The translations under genes were made by a program, and so were the position numbers. A stretch of DNA of 6,126 nt from an uncultured bacterium. GTDB taxonomy: Bacteria; UBP6; UBA1177; JAKLFG01. The notes beneath the pieces were generated by a model. The model was given only the letters and a program-made list of their open reading frames with translations. It was not told the origin of the DNA and did not search any database. The first letter of the stretch is position 1; every line of letters starts with the position of its first letter. Location of the stretch: contig CALITV010000278.1 in NCBI GenBank assembly GCA_938048925.1, forward strand, positions 1 through 6,126, read 5' to 3'. Positions 1 through 5,850 of this stretch are shown here, one piece after another.

Positions 1-2
1 AC

Positions 3-275
3 CGCATCCGCGAGAATCTCGGGAACCCAAAGAAAGGAAATACACTCATCGAGAAGGTCAACACGAGCATCAACGAAACGCTCTCGCGCACCATCATCAC
101 CTCGGTGATGACCTTTATCGTCGTTTTTACGCTGCTCATGCTCGGTGGCGATATCATCTGGGGATTCGCCTTTACCCTTTGTGTCGGAATCGTCGTCGGC
201 ACCTACAGTTCCATCTATGTGGCGAGTCCCATCACCGTTCTGTTGGATCGGTATATGAAACATAAGGCAACCTGA
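3..275 (+). CDS. secF: Protein translocase subunit SecF, C-terminal 90 residues (5' end outside window)
   Basis: SecF pairs with SecD in the inner membrane and uses the proton motive force to help the SecYEG channel release exported proteins. The visible part opens with RIREN, the conserved stretch after the fourth membrane helix of SecF. It continues with N-x-S-I-N-E-T-L-S-R-T (fragment residues 20-30), the classic cytoplasmic loop motif. Two hydrophobic helices follow (about residues 31-48 and 53-78), separated by GGD. The second contains GTYSSIYVASP (66-76), a SecF signature; in E. coli the same place reads GTASSIYVASA. A short basic tail (RYMKHKAT) ends the protein, as expected for a cytoplasmic C-terminus. 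The reading frame is open to the left edge, so the start, the earlier helices and presumably secD lie upstream. recJ begins 4 bp after the stop, suggesting co-transcription. The end is intact. Confidence 0.95.
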   Translation, partial: RIRENLGNPKKGNTLIEKVNTSINETLSRTIITSVMTFIVVFTLLMLGGDIIWGFAFTLCVGIVVGTYSSIYVASPITVLLDRYMKHKAT

Positions 276-279
276 TTTG

Positions 280-2010
280 ATGAAGAAAGAATGGGTACTG
301 CTCGATGCAAGTAGCGAGAAGGTAAGCAAGATTTCGAAAACGCTCGGCATCTCCGAGACGGTGGCGCAGGTTCTCGTGAACCGCGGCATAGACGATGTCG
401 AGTCGGCGAGCCTTTTCCTCCAAGCAAAACTGCGCAGTCTGCCCGATCCCTCTCTGCTCAAAAACGCCCAGAAAGCATCGGAACTCATCGTTGCGGCGGT
501 CAAAGCGCGCAAACGTATCGTCATTTATGGCGACTATGATGTTGATGGCATCACCTCGACGGTGCTCATGTACCAGTTTCTCAAGATACTCGGTGCCGAT
601 GTTCACTATTACATCCCTCACCGGCTCGAAGACGGCTATGGCCTGAACACCTACACCCTCGAAGAGATCGCCACCGCCGGGGGGCAGGTAGTCATCACGG
701 TTGACTGCGGCATCACGAGCATCGAAGAGGTCCGCTACGCCCGTCAACTCGGTCTCGACATTATCATCGCCGACCACCATCACATCGGTGAAACGATTCC
801 CGACGCCATCGCCGTCATCAACCCGCACTTCGAGGATTGCTGCTACCCCTTCAAAGAAATGGCGGCGGTCGGTGTCGCCTTTTCGCTCCTCATGGTGATC
901 AAGAAAACGGTCGAGAAAGACGGTTTCTTCCCCGGCCGACTGCCGAATCTCAAAGAATACATGGACATCGTCGCGCTCGGCACCGTCGCCGATATGGTGC
1001 CGCTCATCGGGACCAACCGGATCTTCGTCAAGCACGGACTTCAGCAGATGCGCGAGAACAAGCGCCCCGGCCTCGTGGCGCTCGCTCATGTCTGCGGGCT
1101 CAAATCGCTCGACGAGATCACGCCGGCGGTCATTTCCTATAAGATGGCGCCACGCCTCAACGCCGCCGGGCGAATTGGCAACGCGGTGAAAGGGGTCGAT
1201 CTCCTCCTCTCTCCGACCTACGAACAGGCGACCAAAATCGCCGAAGAACTCAATGTCACCAACGAATATCGGCAGAAACTCGAAGCGGAGATCTTCGATC
1301 AAGCGGTAAAAATGGTCGAAGAGCGTGGTCTCCACCAGCGGCATACCATTGTTCTTCATTCGCAGGATTGGCATCCGGGAGTCATCGGTATCGTTGCCTC
1401 GCGCCTCGTCGAGCGCTATTACAAGCCGACCATCATGATATCGGTAGAAAGCGGCATCGGCCGCGGATCGGCCCGTTCGATACAATCGCTCCACATCTAC
1501 AGCGTCCTCGAACACCTCAACGAACTCCTCGTCCAGTACGGGGGCCACAAATACGCGGCGGGGCTCACGATCCGCGAAGAAAACATCGAAACCTTCGCGC
1601 GTCGTTTCGAGGAAACCGCCGCCGAACGTCTTACCCCGGAGGACTACCGGAACATTCTCGAAGTTGATGCAATTCTCGACCTGCCGCGCCTCACTCCCGA
1701 ACTGGTGGTGGCGCTGCTCCAGCTCGAACCGTTTGGCATGAACAATGCCGAGCCGAACTTCCTCGCGCGAAACCTCACGATAAGAAAGCAGTCTACCATC
1801 AACCGATCCCACCTCCACTGGCGTCTTTCCGCCGAGGGTTCTTCGTTCCAGTTCAACGCCATCGGCTTCGGTCTTGCCGGCGATCGGCCGCTCCCCGCGG
1901 TCGGCGATCGTATTGACATCGTCTATTTTCCCCGCATCAACACCTTCAACGGCGAGGTATCGCTCCAGTTGTATGTGAAGGATTTCCGCCCTGCAGGAGA
2001 GGCGCTCTAG
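280..2010 (+). CDS. recJ: Single-stranded-DNA-specific 5'-3' exonuclease RecJ
   Basis: RecJ degrades single-stranded DNA 5' to 3' in recombination, mismatch repair and base-excision repair. At 576 residues it matches the usual length (E. coli 577). DHH-family motifs appear in order: YGDYDVDG (83-90), VDCG (141-144), ADHHH (164-168, the metal-binding DHH), VALGTVADMVPL (231-242) and PRLNAAGR (291-298). The DHHA1 part follows with HPGVIGIVASRL (365-376), GRGSARS (394-400) and GGHKYAAG (421-428). The C-terminal OB-type domain contains EPFGMNNAEP (483-492). All metal-site motifs are intact, so the enzyme should be active. I start at ATG 280; an in-frame TTG lies directly before it at 277. The only Shine-Dalgarno-like match is a weak TAAGG at 263-267, about 12 bases upstream inside the end of secF, so translation is probably coupled to secF. 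The last 4 bp overlap the end of the convergent oxidoreductase gene. No promoter of its own was seen. Confidence 0.97.
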   Translation: MKKEWVLLDASSEKVSKISKTLGISETVAQVLVNRGIDDVESASLFLQAKLRSLPDPSLLKNAQKASELIVAAVKARKRIVIYGDYDVDGITSTVLMYQFLKILGADVHYYIPHRLEDGYGLNTYTLEEIATAGGQVVITVDCGITSIEEVRYARQLGLDIIIADHHHIGETIPDAIAVINPHFEDCCYPFKEMAAVGVAFSLLMVIKKTVEKDGFFPGRLPNLKEYMDIVALGTVADMVPLIGTNRIFVKHGLQQMRENKRPGLVALAHVCGLKSLDEITPAVISYKMAPRLNAAGRIGNAVKGVDLLLSPTYEQATKIAEELNVTNEYRQKLEAEIFDQAVKMVEERGLHQRHTIVLHSQDWHPGVIGIVASRLVERYYKPTIMISVESGIGRGSARSIQSLHIYSVLEHLNELLVQYGGHKYAAGLTIREENIETFARRFEETAAERLTPEDYRNILEVDAILDLPRLTPELVVALLQLEPFGMNNAEPNFLARNLTIRKQSTINRSHLHWRLSAEGSSFQFNAIGFGLAGDRPLPAVGDRIDIVYFPRINTFNGEVSLQLYVKDFRPAGEAL

Positions 2011-3203
2011 GTTTCTTCGAGAAACACGAGTGCATCTTCCTTCGTCACGCCGGCGGCAATTTCCTTGGTGAGCGCTCCTGCTTTTTTGATGTCACCAATA
2101 AGGATACCGCCCGTTAGTCGTCCCTCACGAAAGAAAAGTGCGGTATAGCGACCGGCGGATTCGTCGGCTGCACGCAGGATATCATACATAGTGTGAGGAT
2201 CACGCCCGATATCGCCGGCAGAATAGAGTTGCGTGCCGAACACCCGCAGAACGGCGGGATAGGCTTCGGAGCGAAAAACGGCCATACCGCCTGCCGCATT
2301 GGCTCCGGCGACGGCGCCCTCCTTGACCGCCGGCATCCAGAGTTGCGGAACACCGGGAAACTCGGCGCAATCTCCGGCGGCAAAGACACCCGGAACCGAG
2401 GTTTCCATCCGCTCGTTCACCACGATGCCGCGGTTCACCGCGATACCCGCCTCTTTCGCCATCGCGGTATTGGCGCGCACCCCGACCGAGAACACCACCA
2501 TCTCGGCCGACAGTTCGGTCCCATCTTTGAGGAGGATCCCCATCGCTCGTTCCTCGCCGAGAATCTGGTCGGTCTGTGCCGAAAGGTGCACTACGATACC
2601 GTTTTTTTCGACGATCCGATGAAAGAAAAGCGAGCCTTCGGGATCGAGTTGCATCGGGAGCATCCGGTCGGCGAGTTCGATGATATGAACCCGATGACTA
2701 CGCTTGAGTAGCGCGTTTGCCGCCTCGAGACCGAGCAATCCCCCGCCGACAACGATGCTTTCGCGACACTGGAGGGCACACTGCGCCACCCGGCGGGCAT
2801 CGTCGAGCGTCCGGACGGCGAACACCCGCTCCTTGGCAAGCGCTCCGGCAAGCGGCACGAATGGCACCGCACCCACCGCAATAACGAGTCGGTCGAAAGG
2901 AACACGCTCTCCGTCGGCAAGAAACACCGCTTGCGCCGAGGGATCTATTTTCGTTACCCGAACTCCTCGCAAGAATTCGATCTTCTGTTCGGAAAACCAC
3001 GACTCTTTTTGAAGATAGAAAGTAGGGCGCATCTCGACCGAATCATCGCCGATGCGTTCGGTGAGCGATGGCCGATGGTAGGGAAGGTGCCGCTCCTCCG
3101 AGATGAGCGTTATCGCAGCATGCGGATTTGTTTTCCGCGCTTCCTGCGCGGCAGAAAGGCCAGCCGCCGAAGCACCGACGACGACGATACGCAAAGGTTC
3201 CAT
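2007..3203 (-). CDS. FAD-dependent NAD(P)H oxidoreductase, NADH-rubredoxin reductase / NirB N-terminal type
   Basis: This 398-residue protein is a two-dinucleotide-fold flavoprotein (pyridine nucleotide-disulphide oxidoreductase class I fold). It should pass electrons from NAD(P)H through FAD to an acceptor in the cytoplasm. In order: an N-terminal FAD-binding fold, IVVVGASAAGLSAA (6-19), with serine at the middle glycine of GxGxxG; YHRPSL (42-47), the Y-x-RP-x-L motif of rubredoxin and nitrite reductase relatives; the NAD(P)H fold VVGGGLLGLEAA (151-162); and the second FAD contact VFAAGDCAE (273-281). The C-terminal part (about 315-372, LYSAGDIG and GGILIGD) resembles the matching region of NirB. 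Coenzyme A disulphide reductases have a redox cysteine near position 43; this protein has none, which argues against that activity. The start is well set by GGAGGAGA ending 3 bases before the ATG. No rubredoxin, flavodiiron protein or ferredoxin gene is visible, so the acceptor is unknown. The fold is sure, the substrate is not. Confidence 0.88.
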   Translation of the reverse strand: MEPLRIVVVGASAAGLSAAQEARKTNPHAAITLISEERHLPYHRPSLTERIGDDSVEMRPTFYLQKESWFSEQKIEFLRGVRVTKIDPSAQAVFLADGERVPFDRLVIAVGAVPFVPLAGALAKERVFAVRTLDDARRVAQCALQCRESIVVGGGLLGLEAANALLKRSHRVHIIELADRMLPMQLDPEGSLFFHRIVEKNGIVVHLSAQTDQILGEERAMGILLKDGTELSAEMVVFSVGVRANTAMAKEAGIAVNRGIVVNERMETSVPGVFAAGDCAEFPGVPQLWMPAVKEGAVAGANAAGGMAVFRSEAYPAVLRVFGTQLYSAGDIGRDPHTMYDILRAADESAGRYTALFFREGRLTGGILIGDIKKAGALTKEIAAGVTKEDALVFLEET

Positions 3204-3206
3204 ATA

Positions 3207-3214
3207 TCTCCTCC
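3207..3214 (-). promoter_or_regulatory. Ribosome binding site of the oxidoreductase gene
   Basis: Read on the minus strand this is GGAGGAGA, strongly complementary to the 16S rRNA tail. Its GGAGG core lies 6 bases before the ATG whose complement is at 3201-3203, which settles the start of the oxidoreductase. Confidence 0.8.
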
Positions 3215-3233
3215 ATCAGATAAGGAAAGCCAT

Positions 3234-3262
3234 ATCTTACCCGGAATTCGAAGAGACACCAA
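3234..3262 (-). promoter_or_regulatory. Possible weak sigma70-type promoter for the oxidoreductase gene
   Basis: On the minus strand a TAAGAT (-10 candidate, 3234-3239) follows a TTGGTG (-35 candidate, 3257-3262) with 17 bases between. The -10 matches TATAAT at four of six positions and the -35 matches TTGACA at three. It would start transcription some 25 bp upstream of the ATG. The match is poor enough to arise by chance; it is listed because the gene is divergent from its neighbour and needs a promoter in this gap. No clear operator repeat was found. Confidence 0.3.
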
Positions 3263-3277
3263 CAAAAAGATCTCTCC

Positions 3278-3307
3278 TTGACAAGCGCGCCGAAGGAACG
3301 GTATAAG
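3278..3307 (+). promoter_or_regulatory. Strong sigma70-type promoter for the DUF1015-cca unit
   Basis: A perfect -35 box TTGACA (3278-3283) is followed by TATAAG (3302-3307), five of six to the consensus -10, with an 18-base spacer. Reading the -10 as GTATAA (3301-3306) gives a 17-base spacer. Transcription should begin near 3313-3316, leaving a leader of about 40 bases before the ATG at 3356. This is the best promoter match in the window, and it lies in the one real intergenic gap. It also shows that the in-frame upstream start triplet at 3278 is not used, because that triplet is part of the -35 box. Confidence 0.75.
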
Positions 3308-3344
3308 ACTCATGCTGGTAGTTTGTTCCATAACGATATATTGA

Positions 3345-3350
3345 AAGGAG
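3345..3350 (+). promoter_or_regulatory. Ribosome binding site of the DUF1015 gene
   Basis: AAGGAG lies 5 bases before ATG 3356. The frame is open further upstream to 3278, but no comparable site precedes any earlier start, so this fixes the start at 3356. Confidence 0.8.
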
Positions 3351-3355
3351 AAAGC

Positions 3356-4597
3356 ATGGTCACCGTTCGCCCATTCAAAGCCTATCGTCCTCCGAGGACG
3401 CTTGTCGAAGAGATCGCCGCGCTCCCCTACGATGTCGTGAACACCGAGGAGGCAGCGGCTTTCGCCAAAGGAAAGCCGTGGTCGTTCTTCCATGTTACCC
3501 GCCCCGAAATAGATTTGCCGCGAGGGATTGACAGCCATGACGACCGCGTCTATGCGCAGGGACGATCGGCGCTCGACCGCTTCATCCGCGAAGGCATCCT
3601 TGCGCAGGACAAAGAGCCTTATTTCTACATCTATGCTCAAAAAATGGGTGATCATATCCAAACCGGCATTGTCGGGTGCGTCTCGGCCGACGAATACAAC
3701 GCAGATCTCATCAAGAAACACGAACTGACCCGCAAGGACAAAGAAGACGATCGCACCCGCCATGTCGTCACACAGAACGCCAACGCCGAACCGGTCTTTC
3801 TCACCTATCGGGCGCAGAAAGAGATAGATGCCTTGGTTTTCGACTATACGGCAAAATACCAGCCCGAGTATGACTTCGTGGCCGATGACGGTATTCGCCA
3901 CACTCTCTGGGTTATACGCGACGGCGCGCTCAATGCGAAAATAAGTGGGCTGTTCCGACAGGTTCCGCTCCTCTATGTCGCCGATGGTCACCACCGGAGC
4001 GCCTCGGCAGCGCGCGCGAAGGCCGAGAAAATAAAACACGATCCCACCCCGTCTCCTGACAAGGAATACAACTACTTTCTCGCCGTTATCTTCCCGCACG
4101 ATCAACTTCGTATCATGGACTACAACCGCCTCGTCAAGGATCTTAACGGACTCTCGAAAGATCAGTTCCTTGCCAAGATCGGCGAAAAGTTTTCGGTTTC
4201 TCCCGCCGCGACACCAAAGCCAAGAGAGCTGCACCATATCGGTATGTATGTGAGTGGTGTATGGTATGAATTAGTCGCCAAGCCGGGAACCTTCGACGCT
4301 CATGACCCCATACATTCGCTCGATGTTGCGATACTGCAGAACAATCTTCTGGCGCCGATCCTCGGTATCACCGATCCGCGCACCGACAAACGGATAGATT
4401 TCGTGGGGGGTATCCGCGGCATCAAAGAACTGGAGAAACGGGTGAACTCGGGAGAAATGGCGGTTGCTTTCGCGATGTATCCGACGACTCTCGATCAACT
4501 CATGGCGGTTGCCGATGCCGGCAAGATCATGCCGCCCAAGTCAACTTGGTTCGAGCCGAAACTGCGGAGCGGAATGTTCGTGCATCTGCTCGATTGA
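3356..4597 (+). CDS. DUF1015 family protein, function unknown
   Basis: The 413-residue product matches the DUF1015 family along its full length. It opens with VRPFKAYRP (4-12), the family's characteristic start. It carries LPYDVV (23-28), HELTRKDKEDDR (122-133), EPVFLTYRA (145-153), YVADGHHRSASA (207-218) and a C-terminal block MPPKSTWFEPKLRSG (392-406). There is no signal peptide or membrane helix, so it should be cytoplasmic. The DGHHR motif resembles the nucleotide-binding motif of ParB/sulfiredoxin-like proteins, a fold that includes free-serine kinases (archaeal SerK, staphylococcal SbnI), and the HELT-x-DR block could supply acidic and basic active-site residues. A phosphotransfer or ATP-using role is therefore a plausible inference but is not shown. 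It has its own strong promoter, and cca follows after 22 bp, so the two are probably co-transcribed. The start is ATG 3356, chosen for its Shine-Dalgarno site; the open frame before it overlaps the promoter. The family call is firm; the function is open. Confidence 0.9.
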   Translation: MVTVRPFKAYRPPRTLVEEIAALPYDVVNTEEAAAFAKGKPWSFFHVTRPEIDLPRGIDSHDDRVYAQGRSALDRFIREGILAQDKEPYFYIYAQKMGDHIQTGIVGCVSADEYNADLIKKHELTRKDKEDDRTRHVVTQNANAEPVFLTYRAQKEIDALVFDYTAKYQPEYDFVADDGIRHTLWVIRDGALNAKISGLFRQVPLLYVADGHHRSASAARAKAEKIKHDPTPSPDKEYNYFLAVIFPHDQLRIMDYNRLVKDLNGLSKDQFLAKIGEKFSVSPAATPKPRELHHIGMYVSGVWYELVAKPGTFDAHDPIHSLDVAILQNNLLAPILGITDPRTDKRIDFVGGIRGIKELEKRVNSGEMAVAFAMYPTTLDQLMAVADAGKIMPPKSTWFEPKLRSGMFVHLLD

Positions 4598-4608
4598 CGA
4601 CGGATAGG

Positions 4609-4613
4609 GGAGG
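4609..4613 (+). promoter_or_regulatory. Ribosome binding site that decides the GTG start of cca
   Basis: GGAGG, within GGGGAGGAGA (4607-4616), lies 6 bases before GTG 4620. It supports this non-ATG start, which gives the N-terminus MKIYRVGGA, almost identical to that of the E. coli enzyme. Confidence 0.8.
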
Positions 4614-4619
4614 AGATCG

Positions 4620-5843
4620 GTGAAGATATACCGCGTTGGCGGCGCCATCCGCGACCGCCTCCTCGGACGTCCTATCCATGACACCGATTTCGTGGTGGTG
4701 GGCGCCACCGAAGAAGAGTTTCGAAACCATTTTCCCACCGCGAAGAAAGTTGGTAGCACCTTTCCCGTCTATCATGTGGACGGCATCGAATACGCTTTCG
4801 CACGCCGCGAGCGGAAGGTCGGGCCCGGTCATCGCGGGTTCGAGATTGTCGCCGATCCGTCGGTCACGATCGAAGAAGACCTGCGACGCCGTGATCTCAC
4901 CGTCAACGCAATGGCCGAAGACCTCGTCACGGGCGCCATCATAGATCCCTACGGCGGTCACGAGGACCTTTCACGCAAGGTGCTTCGCCACATCAGCGAC
5001 GCATTCGCGGAAGATCCGCTCCGCCTCTACCGTGTCGCACGATTCGCTGCTCAGTTGCCCGACTTTTCGGTTGCCCCAGACACACTCGAGCTGATGAAAC
5101 ACCTCGTGCCGGAACTCGCCACCCTTGCGCCGGAACGAGTCTGGCTCGAGTGTGAACAAGCGCTTGCCGCCCCGGCATCCGACCGCTTTTTCCGTATCCT
5201 CCACGAAACAGGGGCGCTCTCGATACACTTTCCCGAGATTCACGCCCTTGCCGGCGTGGTCCCCGGTCCCGAGTACTACCACGAGGGAGAGAGCGATACC
5301 CTCGACCACTCGCTCCGCGTCATGATGCGCCTGTCGCACGACAATCCGCCGCTCCGATTCGCCGGTCTGTGCCACGATCTCGGAAAAGGTCTCACCGACC
5401 CCGCGCTGCTTCCCCACCACTACGGTCATGAGATCGCCGGAGTATCTGCCGTCACGACGCTTTGCAACCGTCTGAAGGCACCGAACATCTTCCGTCGTGC
5501 GGCGGAACTCGCAGCGCACTACCACATGGCGGCGGCGAAGATTCCGGAGATGCGCGCCGGAAAAGCGGTGATGCTCCTCAAAAAATTGCGCCGCTTCCCC
5601 GGTGGTGGCCTTGCCGGTTACTTTACCCTCCTCCATGCCGACTCTGCGGGCAAAGAGCGCGATCTGACACCGTTCGTTCCTCTATTCGAACAGGTCCTCA
5701 ATCAGCCGCTCCCCGAAAAGCACCACGATCTCGGTCCGAAGTCGGGAGAGATACTCCTCAATCTCCAGGCGGCGGCATTCAACCGACTCCGCGAAAGGGT
5801 TTGGGGAAAACAGCTCCCTGCTCCGACCGGGGAACAGGGGTGA
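4620..5843 (+). CDS. cca: CCA-adding tRNA nucleotidyltransferase with HD domain (multifunctional CCA protein)
   Basis: The enzyme adds or repairs the 3'-terminal CCA of tRNA using CTP and ATP without a nucleic acid template. The 407-residue protein aligns from end to end with E. coli Cca (412 residues). The class II nucleotidyltransferase head has VGGAIRDRLLG (6-16) and the metal-binding D21-x-D23 in HDTDFVVVG. RRDLTVNAMA (90-99) is the next conserved block, and IDPYGG (108-113) follows. EDPLRLYRVARFAA (131-144) contains the nucleotide-selecting E-D-x-x-R, and PERVWLE (171-177) comes after it. The C-terminal HD phosphohydrolase domain is present and looks intact: DTLDHSLRVM (226-235) and CHDLGKG (251-257, with H252 and D253). 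In E. coli this domain gives phosphatase and 2',3'-cyclic phosphodiesterase activity. The gene begins at a GTG with a good Shine-Dalgarno site, 22 bp after the DUF1015 gene, so it is likely read from the promoter at 3278-3307. It ends 7 bp from the convergent polA. Confidence 0.96.
   Translation: MKIYRVGGAIRDRLLGRPIHDTDFVVVGATEEEFRNHFPTAKKVGSTFPVYHVDGIEYAFARRERKVGPGHRGFEIVADPSVTIEEDLRRRDLTVNAMAEDLVTGAIIDPYGGHEDLSRKVLRHISDAFAEDPLRLYRVARFAAQLPDFSVAPDTLELMKHLVPELATLAPERVWLECEQALAAPASDRFFRILHETGALSIHFPEIHALAGVVPGPEYYHEGESDTLDHSLRVMMRLSHDNPPLRFAGLCHDLGKGLTDPALLPHHYGHEIAGVSAVTTLCNRLKAPNIFRRAAELAAHYHMAAAKIPEMRAGKAVMLLKKLRRFPGGGLAGYFTLLHADSAGKERDLTPFVPLFEQVLNQPLPEKHHDLGPKSGEILLNLQAAAFNRLRERVWGKQLPAPTGEQG
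5816..5839. other. Inverted repeat near the cca/polA junction; possible hairpin
   Basis: CCCTG-C-TCC pairs with GGA-A-CAGGG around a six-base loop, giving 8 base pairs with one internal mismatch. It lies in the last codons of cca, just before the two genes meet. No T-run follows on either strand, so it does not meet the usual form of an intrinsic terminator. It may slow polymerase at the convergence or may simply follow from coding constraints. Confidence 0.3.
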
Positions 5844-5850
5844 CCACCCG

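Noticed and set aside
232..1818. A 528-codon open frame on the minus strand opposite recJ
   Set aside because: It is in exact antisense register with recJ, which has every family motif. The product is rich in charged residues with no recognisable domain, and the frame is open only because recJ avoids TTA, CTA and TCA.
2011..2025. Perfect inverted repeat after the recJ stop, considered as a terminator
   Set aside because: The stem is only 6 bp, mostly A-T, with a 3-base loop and no T-run on either strand. It also codes for the last residues of the oxidoreductase, so it is too weak to call a terminator.
2193..2711. A 172-codon plus-strand frame opposite the oxidoreductase
   Set aside because: It is a register-aligned shadow of a clear flavoprotein gene, ending at a CTA leucine codon of that gene.
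2007..3203. Oxidoreductase as a coenzyme A disulphide reductase
   Set aside because: There is no cysteine at the active position near residue 43, where the protein reads YHRPSL, the motif of rubredoxin and nitrite reductase relatives.
3278..3355. A 26-residue N-terminal extension of the DUF1015 protein
   Set aside because: The extension would begin in the -35 box and span the -10 and the predicted transcription start. The family's usual start VRPFKAYRP and the AAGGAG site both point to ATG 3356.
3110..4237. A 375-codon minus-strand frame across the DUF1015 gene and the intergenic gap
   Set aside because: It is a register-aligned shadow of the DUF1015 gene that crosses both promoters and the start of the oxidoreductase. 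It has no domain and no convincing reason to be a gene.
4971..5636. A 221-codon minus-strand frame opposite cca
   Set aside because: It is a register-aligned shadow of cca, explained by codon bias. No motif was recognised.
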